Below, piece by piece: positions 36,938 through 45,522 of a stretch of 64,000 nucleotides of DNA (position 1 is the first letter of the stretch; each line of letters starts with the position of its first letter). The stretch lies in the NCBI RefSeq assembly GCF_900002575.1, contig NZ_LN650648.1, positions 2,829,565 through 2,893,564 on the forward strand, given 5' to 3'. The stretch is from Romboutsia hominis. Its GTDB lineage: Bacteria; Bacillota; Clostridia; Peptostreptococcales; Peptostreptococcaceae. Below the pieces are notes generated by a model that worked only from the letters and a program-made list of their open reading frames with translations, did not search any database and was not told the origin of the DNA. The translations under genes were made by a program, and so were the position numbers.

Positions 36938-37618
36938 TTAATTTTTACTAGCTGTATACTCTTCTAATGTAGAATTATTTTCATATATTTCTTTAGCTAC
37001 ATCTTTCCCTACATATCTTATATGCCACGGTTCATATGACTTACCTGTTATATCTTCTTTTCCTAATGGGTATCTTAATATAAACCCGAATTTATGAGCA
37101 TTCTCTGCTAACCATATAGCTTCTTTCGTACTACCTACAAACCATCTATCTTCATTAGTCACGTCTATACATAATCCAGTTTGATGTTCACTACTACCTG
37201 GCTTAGCCACATATTCATTAGCCTTTGTTAATCCATCCGAAATAACCTTTTTAGTATATATATCTTTTTGAGTTGCATAAGATCTATACGCTGATGTACC
37301 TAAAAAATTAATTCCTTCTTCTTTTGCTTGCTTAAATAACTCCTCTACTGCTTTTGACGCAACCTCTTCCATTTGTTTTTCTTCATTAGTTGCATTATCG
37401 ATAAAAGGAATGTTTGGCACATCACTTTTATATGGTTTATAGTTTTCATCTAACTTATTATCATTGTTTACTAATAGCGTGTTTGTTATAATATTTGAGT
37501 TACTTTTATTTAATATTTTTTCTTGTATTGATGTTTTTCCTGGCGTTAATATTTTTACTAAAATAATTGTAACTGCTACTATTATTATAATAGGTACTAT
37601 AACCCTAAATTTTTTCAT
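36938..37618 (-). CDS. VanY-type D-alanyl-D-alanine carboxypeptidase
   Basis: A 226-aa membrane-anchored zinc peptidase of family M15B that removes the terminal D-Ala from peptidoglycan stem peptides. One N-terminal membrane segment (about 5-24) is followed by the catalytic domain with SAYRSYATQ, SSEHQTGLCIDVT (zinc His and Asp) and EPWHIRYVG (catalytic Glu/zinc His). All expected residues are present. It is the first gene before the vanR- and vanS-like genes. No vanH, vanA/G or vanX genes are nearby, so this is a carboxypeptidase-only locus like those reported in some clostridia. Confidence 0.9.
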   Translation of the reverse strand: MKKFRVIVPIIIIVAVTIILVKILTPGKTSIQEKILNKSNSNIITNTLLVNNDNKLDENYKPYKSDVPNIPFIDNATNEEKQMEEVASKAVEELFKQAKEEGINFLGTSAYRSYATQKDIYTKKVISDGLTKANEYVAKPGSSEHQTGLCIDVTNEDRWFVGSTKEAIWLAENAHKFGFILRYPLGKEDITGKSYEPWHIRYVGKDVAKEIYENNSTLEEYTASKN

Positions 37619-37769
37619 AATCTATCTTCTCCTTTTAACCTTAACTACTACATTTTCAATGTAATTGTAGTGAATTTTTATAGGTTTATTTTAAAAGATA
37701 GATTTTAAATAACTTATAAGTAATTCTTAAGAGATCTTAAGTTTATTAATTTTGATGGAGGACACAAAT

Positions 37770-38495
37770 ATGACTATGCAAAAACTTCTTAGTAAAGCTC
37801 GTCAAGCTATACAAGATTTTGATATGATACAAGACAACGATAAAATAGCAGTAGGACTTTCTGGAGGAAAAGATAGTTTAACATTACTTCACATACTGAA
37901 AAACTATCAAAGATTCTCACCTCAAAAGTTTGAATTGATTGCAATAACGCTAAATCCTGGTGGTGTAGACAATTCACCATTATACAAACTTTGTGAAGAT
38001 TTAGATGTAGAATTTCACGAAGTTCAAACTAATATAAAAGAAATTGTATTTGATATAAGAAAAGAGAAAAATCCATGTTCATTATGTGCCAACTTAAGAC
38101 GTGGTGCGCTAAATGGTACTGCTAAAGAACTAGGATGTACTAAGGTTGCGCTTGGGCACCATAAAGATGATGCAATAGAGACTTTTTTAATGTCTATGCT
38201 ATATGAAGGAAGAGTTAACTGTTTTTCTCCAAAGACGGTTATGGATAAACAAGATTTAACAATAATAAGACCTATGATTTATATAGAAGAATATATGACA
38301 AAAAAGGCCACAAGAGAATATAACTATCCAGTTATAGAGAATCCTTGCCCTGCCGATGGTCATACTAATAGACAAAATATAAAAGAACTTGTCCAAAGAT
38401 TAAATAAAGAAATGCCAGGTTCAAAAAAGAACATATTTGGAGCTTTAAATAATCCTGATAAATTATTTATATGGGATAAAGAAAAAATAAAATAA
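37770..38495 (+). CDS. ttcA: TtcA-family tRNA 2-thiocytidine synthetase
   Basis: A 241-aa PP-loop ATPase that thiolates tRNA cytidine-32 or a related position. PP-loop: IAVGLSGGKDSLTLLHIL near residues 31-48. The iron-sulfur/catalytic cysteines are in NPCSLCANLRRG (CxxC, about 105) and in ENPCPADG (about 193), with GHHKDDAIETFLM between. It is shorter than E. coli TtcA (311 aa), as usual in clostridia. The ATG at 37770 follows GGAGG; an ATG at 37755 would read through that site. It is transcribed divergently from vanY. Confidence 0.9.
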   Translation: MTMQKLLSKARQAIQDFDMIQDNDKIAVGLSGGKDSLTLLHILKNYQRFSPQKFELIAITLNPGGVDNSPLYKLCEDLDVEFHEVQTNIKEIVFDIRKEKNPCSLCANLRRGALNGTAKELGCTKVALGHHKDDAIETFLMSMLYEGRVNCFSPKTVMDKQDLTIIRPMIYIEEYMTKKATREYNYPVIENPCPADGHTNRQNIKELVQRLNKEMPGSKKNIFGALNNPDKLFIWDKEKIK

Positions 38496-38570
38496 ATATA
38501 AAATCTTAAAAATATTATATATCTTAGGTATCAATCTATGAATTAATATTATATTATTCAATTCATAGAT

Positions 38571-38614
38571 AATACGTCAAAATGACTTAAATTTTATTTT
38601 GGCGTATTTTTTTA
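38571..38614 (+). terminator. Terminator of ttcA
   Basis: AATACGTCAAAAT pairs with ATTTTGGCGTATT (one G-T pair) and is followed by seven T residues. Confidence 0.85.
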
Positions 38615-38694
38615 TCTATAATAATTGTAATATTATCTCATTGAAGTTTTTTATAGTACCTGAATCGTATAATTAAATCAGATAAATATATAAA

Positions 38695-38800
38695 TAAAAA
38701 AGACACTTATGATACGCTTAGGTAACCGACTAAGATCAACAAAAGGATGGTCAAAAATGTATTTTAATTATATTAACATAAATTAGTTATAGTAACTCTA
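38695..38800 (+). pseudogene. Duplicated remnant, copy A
   Basis: Shares roughly 75% of bases by eye with 40257-40361. One frame of both copies reads MI(R/S)L(G/V)N(R/Q)L(R/K)STKG(W/I)SKM(Y/H)FN followed by a stop. Copy A degenerates into several stops after 38783. The parent protein is not recognised. Confidence 0.5.
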
Positions 38801-38829
38801 GTAGAAAAACATCAAATGAAGTTATGAAA

Positions 38830-38882
38830 AAATGAACTGTTTTGAAAATAATTAACTCATCATCCAAAACAATTCATTTAAA
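38830..38882 (-). terminator. Terminator of the C39 peptidase gene
   Basis: AAATGAATTGTTTT pairs with AAAACAGTTCATTT (G-T pairs allowed) on the minus strand, followed by TTTTTT, about 22 bases past the stop. Confidence 0.8.
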
Positions 38883-38903
38883 TTTTATAAATTTTTATTA
38901 GTT

Positions 38904-39764
38904 TTAAGCTACACTAAACTTCCATAAATCCTTAGTTTCCTTCATGAAAATATCTATATCCCAAGTTTTATTGCTTTTTTCTTTACTATCAGGGTCATTC
39001 ACTATTATATTTCCATCTTTATCTACGCCAGTTAAGACTATATAATGTCCTTGAGTTGTAAATGTTCCTGGACCCATAGTTGCTATTATTGGCTCTCCTT
39101 TTTTAAGAGTAGATATAATTACTTCTTTACTTAAAGGTATTTCTTTGCCCTTTAGTCCAAAGTTGCTTGCTCCATCAGTCATTAAACTCCACTTAGAGCC
39201 TATGCCCTCTACATAGTACCCGCTATTATAAGCAAAATCTGAAACTGCCTTTGGATTTATGTTTGTATTTCCTGTAAGACCTACCGCAACCATTGCTAAA
39301 GAAGTTGGTCCACATCCATCAATTGCAATAAAGTTTGAACCATATTTATCGTATCCCCATCTTTCGTCCCATTGAAGGAAAAGTGGTATTTCACCTTTTT
39401 TGTAATCATCTTTTACAGATATTTTTTTACTTGTTTTTGAATCATTATAGATATAATCTGAAACAAAATCTATAGTTTCAGGCTTTTTAGCTGCTAAATC
39501 TAATAAATCCTTAGGATATAAATCTATATTATTTAATATCTTTTTTACTTTTGGATATTCATTTGATTCTTCTACTAAACTAATTATAGTTGGATCATTT
39601 GAGTTTAAATTTTCTTTAGATATTAATTCATCCCCTTTATTTCCAGACATTGTATGCTTCCCCAATATGGCTACTAAACCTATACCTAATATAGCCGCTA
39701 CGCCTATAATAGAATATTTAATATTCTTCTTCATCACTCTTTTTTTCTTCTTTTTATAGACCAT
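38904..39764 (-). CDS. Membrane-anchored C39-family peptidase-like protein
   Basis: A 286-aa protein: basic N-terminus, one membrane segment (about 14-34), a linker, and a papain-like C39 domain (about 120-286). Catalytic-site blocks are IAIDGCGPTSLAMVAVGL (Cys), GHYIVLTGVDKDGN (His) and VNDPDS (Asp). Proteins of this type are extracytoplasmic cysteine peptidases or amidase-like enzymes of Firmicutes; unlike bacteriocin exporters there is no ABC domain. The ATG at 39764 (MVYKKKKK) follows AAAAGGAG at a good distance; the upstream ATG at 39788 does not. Substrate unknown. It borders a decayed region. Confidence 0.8.
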   Translation of the reverse strand: MVYKKKKKRVMKKNIKYSIIGVAAILGIGLVAILGKHTMSGNKGDELISKENLNSNDPTIISLVEESNEYPKVKKILNNIDLYPKDLLDLAAKKPETIDFVSDYIYNDSKTSKKISVKDDYKKGEIPLFLQWDERWGYDKYGSNFIAIDGCGPTSLAMVAVGLTGNTNINPKAVSDFAYNSGYYVEGIGSKWSLMTDGASNFGLKGKEIPLSKEVIISTLKKGEPIIATMGPGTFTTQGHYIVLTGVDKDGNIIVNDPDSKEKSNKTWDIDIFMKETKDLWKFSVA

Positions 39765-40256
39765 TATGTCATTCTCCTTTTGATGCATATAAAAAACATC
39801 TAAAAGCTACCCTATATAGGTTTATTCTATACTTCATAGTTTCCAGGTGTTTTATTTTTACTATAATCTTAAGTCATTCAGCTATTTTCTAGTTGTATCA
39901 AACAACTTTGAGCATAATCACCTTCTAACATATTAACTAACTTGTCCATGTTCTTTAATTGAGCTTTATCAATTAATTCTGTAGTAATTTTAGATATTAA
40001 GTTTACAGTAGATTATATAAACTAATATCCTTTAGCTTAAGGTTCATCTCTTATTCTATATAACTAAATTACAATATATATTATAATCTATATTTTATAA
40101 AAATTTTATTAAGTAATTATCTGCATTATCATATTCCACAATGCTTATAAAGTAGTTTATTATTCAAAGTTACAACACCATCATTTTTGATATATCCATT
40201 AACGAAATTATATGTTAATATAATACCTTAATACAATTCTATAACATATTAATAAT

Positions 40257-40447
40257 CAAAAAAGACGCTTATGATAAGCTTAGTTAATCAATTAAAATCA
40301 ACAAAAGGAATATCAAAAATGCATTTTAACCATACTAACATAAACTAGCTAGCAAATCTAGAGGCAAGTTATTACTTAGGTGTAAAAGAGAGAGGCTTAC
40401 TTCCAGTTACTTAGTGAACCATAGGTAATTTTCCTTATGTAAATTAA
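40257..40447 (+). pseudogene. Duplicated remnant, copy B, with longer tail
   Basis: After the part shared with copy A (to 40361) the same frame continues past a TAG as LANLEASYYLGVKERGLLPVT, then two stops, then TIGNFPYVN and a final stop at 40447. The in-frame continuation over three stops indicates a protein gene inactivated by point mutations. The family is not recognised. Confidence 0.55.
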
Positions 40448-40516
40448 CAATTTAGGATATAAAAATCTCTTTATCAATTAAACTTATATCTTAAGAAAAT
40501 ATAATTTTTATAACAA

Positions 40517-40545
40517 AAAAAGACTGTTTCCGTTACAGTCTTTTT
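40517..40545 (+). terminator. Orphan terminator hairpin
   Basis: AAAAAGACTGT/ACAGTCTTTTT stem with a TTCCGTT loop and T-run, about 70 bases after the end of remnant B. It may be the surviving terminator of that lost gene. Confidence 0.75.
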
Positions 40546-40865
40546 AAAGGGCTATTAAAATTTTTATCAAATACTATTTAAGGGGGGTTAGTATTTTTAT
40601 AGTTATAATTCTATATTTAGAAGGAGCATTAAGTATAGCTCCTCCTTTTATGTCAAATTCTTAAATGTCAATTTTTTATGTCCGTTCCTAATGCATATAT
40701 CATCTTATGTCATTTCTTGTTGCCTATGTATACAATGTACTATATTTTTGTATAACTGTCCATAATACAAAATATTTTTTATAAAAAATTTACCTTTTAT
40801 AACAAATTTAGTTTTTCTATAAATATTTTATAAATTTATATTTTAAAAATTCTTATAATGAATAA

Positions 40866-41111
40866 GTTCATAGAAATGCATTTAATATAACCGCTATGAA
40901 CTTTGCTCCTTAAGAAGTCGGATCTGAAATTCAGAAACATATACCAGAATTTGAGCTTAGCTATAATGTAGACCCTATACGTCAATCTATTGCAGAATCT
41001 TGGCCTAATTCTATAGATTCATCTTGTGCAGTAGCAGAATGGGGATTTAAGTTCGAACATAATTTAAGTAAGATGACATCAGATATGCTTAGTAAATTAT
41101 CATCAAAATAA
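40866..41111 (+). pseudogene. 3' remnant of an L-threonine 3-dehydrogenase-like (epimerase-type) gene
   Basis: A frame of 82 codons reads VHRNAFNITAMNFAP, a TAA where Glu is expected, then EVGSEIQKHIPEFELSY, DPIRQSIAESWPNSID and the C-terminal KFEHNLSKMTSDMLSKL. This matches the C-terminus of the UDP-galactose-epimerase-like NAD-dependent L-threonine dehydrogenases (FxPEEI...PDFRQxIADSWPxSIDD). The N-terminal three quarters, including the Rossmann glycine motif, are gone and there is no start, so the fragment is dead. A terminator hairpin still follows it. Confidence 0.8.
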
Positions 41112-41156
41112 TATATAATACGTTTATATAAAATATATGTAATTATTTACATTCCA

Positions 41157-41220
41157 TAGATTCTATCAATAGGAATTTAAGGTGTTTAAAGATTATTCCT
41201 ATTGATAAAATCTATTTTTT
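41157..41220 (+). terminator. Terminator after the dehydrogenase remnant
   Basis: TAGATTCTATCAATAGGAAT pairs with ATTCCTATTGATAAAATCTA, with one bulge, then seven T residues on the plus strand. Confidence 0.8.
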
Positions 41221-41269
41221 TACTTTTTTAAAAAAAACAATTCTATATACATTATTATGGTTTTATTGT

Positions 41270-41887
41270 TTATTTAGATATACCTTCCGTTCTATATCCA
41301 ATTTCTTTATTTGCTAGCCTATATGCTTCATTTATCATGTCCTCTTTAGACATGCTATTACCAATTAAACTATCTATGGTTATTTGATTTCTTTCACTAA
41401 AATATTTATCTGAAAGTTGATTTTCTATATCCTCTTGTTCGGCCACATCTCCTTCGTGTAGTATATACTTCACATTTATTCCATTTTCATTTAATCTTCT
41501 TCCAACTAATATACTCCTATGACATCTGATTGGATCTTGCATTGCCCCTAAAAGAGCAATTTTATATCCTTTTTTACACCCATCTTTTATTCTCTCTATC
41601 CCCTTTTTAAATATATCTTCTTTGCTTACTTTCTCAAAATCAGCAAATCCTTCTCTATTATAAGATTCTTTTGATCCTCTCCTAGCTCCAAATTCTTTTC
41701 CCATGTATATATATATAAATCCTTCTTTTCTTAAAGTTTTACAAAAATCTTCTCTATTGTATTGAATATTATACCTAGAATATGGAGTTTCTCTAATATC
41801 TACAACACAATTTATATTGTATTGATTTAACATATCTATAAGCTTTTCAATTGGATAATTAGAGTGACCTATCGCAAATACTTGCAT
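41270..41887 (-). CDS. DUF488 family protein
   Basis: A 205-aa protein of the DUF488 family: FAIGHSNYPIEKLIDML at the start, VVDIRETPYSRYN, the EFGARRGSKESYNREG loop, and the Cys-containing GAMQDPIRCHRSILVGRRL near residue 125, where the family usually has CE-x-P-x-x-CHR. The first Cys of that motif is Ala-Met here, while the CHR part is kept. The function of the family is unknown; it is often found near nucleic-acid enzymes. Monocistronic here. Confidence 0.85.
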   Translation of the reverse strand: MQVFAIGHSNYPIEKLIDMLNQYNINCVVDIRETPYSRYNIQYNREDFCKTLRKEGFIYIYMGKEFGARRGSKESYNREGFADFEKVSKEDIFKKGIERIKDGCKKGYKIALLGAMQDPIRCHRSILVGRRLNENGINVKYILHEGDVAEQEDIENQLSDKYFSERNQITIDSLIGNSMSKEDMINEAYRLANKEIGYRTEGISK

Positions 41888-42014
41888 AACTTCACCACCT
41901 TTTTTAATGCACTTTTACTTATATTTATATCCAAAATGAATTTATATAAATTCTATTATTTTAAATTAACTATTTAAATAATTAGTGTTTTTTATTATTA
42001 TATCTCATAAACAA

Positions 42015-42064
42015 AAAATGATAGTCTATTGATGATTGATTTAATCTCATAGACTATCATTTTA
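42015..42064 (-). terminator. Terminator of mprF
   Basis: AAAATGATAGTCTAT/ATAGACTATCATTTT stem (15 bp) followed by T residues on the minus strand, about 30 bases past the mprF stop. Confidence 0.9.
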
Positions 42065-42094
42065 TTATTATATTTACTTTATATCTTTATAAGT

Positions 42095-44629
42095 TTAATC
42101 TACCTTCTCTATAGGTTTCGAAACTAACAAAATAACTTGAATCATTGTAGTTATTAATGATGTTTTTCTTTTATAAGCCATATATCTTCCATCCCAAGAA
42201 TCACAGTATTTTTCTTTGAACTTCTTTAGACCTTGGAATGAATAGAATTTATGTCCATGTGAATATACCTTGGCAGCTATCTTCTCGCCTAGAAATGCAT
42301 ACTTTGATATACCTACATTTGATAATGGAGCCATACCCATATTAAATCTTGAGTATCCATTTTCTTTTCCCCACTCAAATAGATTAACGAACATGAAGTC
42401 CATTATTCCATTACAAGTTTCATGTGAAAAACGCATTAAGTCTATCGATAAAGTTTTATGACCATCATACATCGGCATAAAGTTAGCAAATCCCTTTATT
42501 TCACCATCTTTATTTTTAACTATAGATATTGGATTTCTACTTAAATACTCTACATCGAAAAATCCTATTGAGAATCCTTTTTCTTGTCTTCCACATAGCC
42601 ATTCATCAGATACAGCTTTTATACTATCCATAAATTCATCACTGAAAGGAGGCTTTACAACTTCAAATGTATATTCTTCTTTACTAACTCTTGATATAGC
42701 ATTTCTTACACTCTTCATTTTTCTTCCTTCTAATGTAAATTTATTTAAATCTACAGCTGCCTCTTCTCCTAATTTAAAGAACTCATATCCTGTTTCATGA
42801 AGGTATGGAATTAATTTATCATCTATAGCACAGAATGTTGGTATATATCCATATTTATCAGCTAACTCATAGAATTCCTGAATAGTATTAAATATATTTT
42901 CATCATTCCCTACTGGATTTCCTAATATAAATATCTTATTAGCATAAGTTTGATATTGTATTAAAACATCCTTATCTTTATTTATATAAACATACTTATC
43001 ATTTAAATATATAAAGTGTATTATAGATGTCCCGCCAAATTTATTTAGTATATTTTCTACATCATCTTTACATTCTTCTAATTTCATCTTAGGGAATTCA
43101 TTTTTACCATTCTTATAATATATAATACATAAGAATAATATGGCTATTATAAATCCAGCTATACTTAAAAACATTACATTTGATGATGCATTTGAAAATT
43201 GTATTTGATATTGAGTAAAAGGTATCTTTCCTACTTTTCCATGAACGCTTGCGTAGAAAGTATATAGATATAGTATTAAGAAAGATAGCAATATTATTAC
43301 ATCTTGTATAAATATTCCCCAACGCATTACAAAACTTTCTCTATAAAATTGTTTTTTACCAAGCCAAATTATAAGACCTACTATTACTAAATACAATGCT
43401 CTACCATAGTCCGTTCCTTGTGCGAAAGTCACCCCAATACATAAGGCAACTATTATTAAAGTTAATTTATAAATATTTTTTGATTTATAAATTAATAATC
43501 TAGACATAGCTATAAGTAAAAATCCTAATACTATGGCAAATTTATCTGGTATATATATTATTGATAGATGTGAGACTCTACTTATTATATTTATTTTATT
43601 TATAACTTCAGGAATAGCTTCTGATATTAACAGAATACTTCCTGTTAATAGTACAATAAGTACTATACCTATATGAGCCATTTTTGATAGTATAGTCATT
43701 ACTATATCTCTTATATCATCATCTACAGTCTTCCACATTACATTTCCATATAAAATTAATCCTATAATTAATGGAACTATATAATAAGAAATTCTATATA
43801 GGAATATAGCTAATAAAACTTTCTCTGATGGAACATTTAAAGCTTGTAATCCTAGTATCATTGTCAAATCAAAAGAACCAAGTCCTCCTGGTGATAAACT
43901 TACAATAGCCACTATAATTGCTAGTACAAATACCGGGAATAATTTCATAAATGATATATTTGCATCTAGTACTAACATGATAGAGTATATTAAAACTATA
44001 GTTGTTAACCATTCTAATGCTGATATTCCCATTATAGTTACCGCATCTTTAATATCTTTTCTATCTTCATCATTTCCCTTAATAAACTTATATATGAAGT
44101 ATATTGATATTGCCGGGAAATATACACTTATTATTAAAGTTAATATGCTTGTCCAATCATTTAACTTTAATGACTCAAAATTAGTGATGGCATATATGAA
44201 ACTCACCATAGAAAAACCAGTTAAATTTAAAGCTACTATTTTTGATATCTCTTTTACAAGTAACTTTTTGTCCTTCACATAATTACCATAAAAATTACTC
44301 TTTAATGCTATGGCTGTACTTCCTCCAAATCCAGCTATACTAGCAATTGAACTAGCTATCCATGAGAATTTATATAACTCCCTGTTATCTAAGTTGATAT
44401 TCACTCTTCTTTTTAGTACAAAATCGTAAAGACTTAAAGGAAGATATGAAATAATTCCTAAAAGTATTATTGTTATTGAGTTTATAAGCGTTAACTTATC
44501 TGCATATAGTTTAAATGTATTCATATTAAATGAAGAAACTACACTGATAAACTCTTTCATAACTATAACAAATATTACTAATGCTATTAAATACTTTAAT
44601 GTATTTTTTAATTTTACTTTATTTATAAT
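42095..44629 (-). CDS. mprF: Phosphatidylglycerol lysyltransferase/flippase MprF, non-canonical start
   Basis: MprF adds lysine (or alanine) from aminoacyl-tRNA to phosphatidylglycerol and flips the product, lowering surface charge and protecting against cationic peptides. N-terminal multi-helix flippase domain (about 1-480), C-terminal DUF2156 GNAT-type synthase (about 530-830) with VRNAISRVSKEEYTFEV, GFSIGFFDVEYL, SIDLMRFSH and RFNMGMAPLSNVG. The first ATG (44560, 821 aa) has no ribosome binding site and cuts off the first helix. The same frame extends upstream through NKVKLKNTLKYLIALVIFVIV to an AGGAGG site, but only ATT (44629) or ATA (44626) codons are available as starts, so I place the start at 44629. 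Confidence 0.85.
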   Translation of the reverse strand: MINKVKLKNTLKYLIALVIFVIVMKEFISVVSSFNMNTFKLYADKLTLINSITIILLGIISYLPLSLYDFVLKRRVNINLDNRELYKFSWIASSIASIAGFGGSTAIALKSNFYGNYVKDKKLLVKEISKIVALNLTGFSMVSFIYAITNFESLKLNDWTSILTLIISVYFPAISIYFIYKFIKGNDEDRKDIKDAVTIMGISALEWLTTIVLIYSIMLVLDANISFMKLFPVFVLAIIVAIVSLSPGGLGSFDLTMILGLQALNVPSEKVLLAIFLYRISYYIVPLIIGLILYGNVMWKTVDDDIRDIVMTILSKMAHIGIVLIVLLTGSILLISEAIPEVINKINIISRVSHLSIIYIPDKFAIVLGFLLIAMSRLLIYKSKNIYKLTLIIVALCIGVTFAQGTDYGRALYLVIVGLIIWLGKKQFYRESFVMRWGIFIQDVIILLSFLILYLYTFYASVHGKVGKIPFTQYQIQFSNASSNVMFLSIAGFIIAILFLCIIYYKNGKNEFPKMKLEECKDDVENILNKFGGTSIIHFIYLNDKYVYINKDKDVLIQYQTYANKIFILGNPVGNDENIFNTIQEFYELADKYGYIPTFCAIDDKLIPYLHETGYEFFKLGEEAAVDLNKFTLEGRKMKSVRNAISRVSKEEYTFEVVKPPFSDEFMDSIKAVSDEWLCGRQEKGFSIGFFDVEYLSRNPISIVKNKDGEIKGFANFMPMYDGHKTLSIDLMRFSHETCNGIMDFMFVNLFEWGKENGYSRFNMGMAPLSNVGISKYAFLGEKIAAKVYSHGHKFYSFQGLKKFKEKYCDSWDGRYMAYKRKTSLITTMIQVILLVSKPIEKVD

Positions 44630-44929
44630 TATAATCTCCTCCTTTTATATTTCTGATAATAAGGCTATTTTACCATACTTTGACACAATATATCCTTACA
44701 TTCTTCTTTATCTTATATAACAGATTTGTAAGAATTTAAATTTATTGTAAAAGTTTTGCCTGACAATATATATTATTCTACAAAAAAAAATAGATATTTA
44801 AAATCTATCCCTTTTTATTTTTAATAAACTTCTTAATACTATTGCTTTATATTACTAATAATGTTAAATATTCATACTATTTATTAATAATATAAATTTT
44901 AAAGATAACGGATTTATAGTTAACAATCT
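44630..44929. other. 300-base spacer upstream of mprF
   Basis: AT-rich. A hairpin ATAGATTTTAAATATCTAT (complement of 44790-44808) with nine T residues on the minus strand may terminate the UPF0178 gene, and the mprF promoter should lie between it and 44640. No open frame. Confidence 0.5.
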
Positions 44930-45367
44930 TTATAATAATTCCTTACATAATTCTTGTAAATACTTTTCAAATCTTATATTATCTTCTTTCTTCCTTTTTG
45001 ATGGACCCTTTACTCGAGCACCTGAGCTTCTTAGTTTTTTTGATATATGTCTTGTAAATAGTAATTGGTCTATATTTTCATTTGTATACGCTCTTCCATT
45101 TTGATTTATTGGGTATCCTCCCTTTGAAAGTGCCATTGCAGCTAAACCGTAATCTTGAGTTACTATTATATCACCCTTATTTACTTTATTAACCAAAGAA
45201 AAATCTACGGAATCTCTTCCTTTTGATAAGACTATAGTTTCTACATTATACTTATCAAAGTTATGTGATGTATCACACATTATTAATACTTCTATATTAA
45301 ATTTTTTAGCTACTTTTATTGTTATATCTACAACTGGGCATCCATCACCATCTATTAATATTTTCAT
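44930..45367 (-). CDS. UPF0178 (YaiI/YqxD) family protein
   Basis: A 145-aa protein of the DUF188/UPF0178 family: MKILIDGDGCPVVDI, VIMCDTSHNF-like strand, VLSKGRDSVDFSLVNKVNKGDIIVTQDYGLAAMAL, GRAYTNENID and KRLRSSGARVKGPSKR-like C-terminal block. The fold is a PIN-like domain with an acidic site (DxD...D...QDYGLA), so a metal-dependent nuclease function is suspected for the family but not shown. GAGGACAG ribosome binding site. Confidence 0.92.
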   Translation of the reverse strand: MKILIDGDGCPVVDITIKVAKKFNIEVLIMCDTSHNFDKYNVETIVLSKGRDSVDFSLVNKVNKGDIIVTQDYGLAAMALSKGGYPINQNGRAYTNENIDQLLFTRHISKKLRSSGARVKGPSKRKKEDNIRFEKYLQELCKELL

Positions 45368-45436
45368 AACTGTCCTCTTCTCTTTTATATCTAATACTAC
45401 CCTATAGTATTTTACTCCATAACATTTATTATTTAC

Positions 45437-45474
45437 AAAAAAATATGAACTAATTTTTAAATTAGTTCATATTT
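45437..45474 (-). terminator. Terminator of the ABC transporter operon
   Basis: AAATATGAACTAATTT/AAATTAGTTCATATTT stem followed by eight T residues on the minus strand, about 50 bases past the ATPase stop. Confidence 0.9.
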
Positions 45475-45522
45475 AAGCTAAAATATTTGTATGTACATCA
45501 TAAATACTAAAAAAATTATTAA

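Larger units (their letters stand above)
38496..38903. other. 408-base gap with terminators and a gene remnant
   Basis: Contains the ttcA terminator (38571-38614), the left copy of a duplicated remnant (38695-38800) and the terminator of the C39 peptidase gene (38830-38882). No intact open frame. Confidence 0.7.
39789..40865. other. Decayed region with fragments of several genes
   Basis: No intact gene. On the minus strand a stop-free stretch at 39878-40012 reads LISKITTELIDKAQLKN then MDKLVNMLEGDYAQ, and a shorter one at 40129-40200 reads NGYIKNDGVVTLNNKLLYKH; both look like leftovers of real proteins I cannot name. On the plus strand copy B of a duplicated remnant starts at 40257. Terminator-like hairpins lie at 40517-40545 and 40619-40648. 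Confidence 0.55.

Noticed and set aside
38496-41269. Insertion sequence behind the decayed region
   Set aside because: No transposase motif and no terminal inverted repeats were found; the direct repeats at 38695 and 40257 look like protein-gene remnants, not IS ends.
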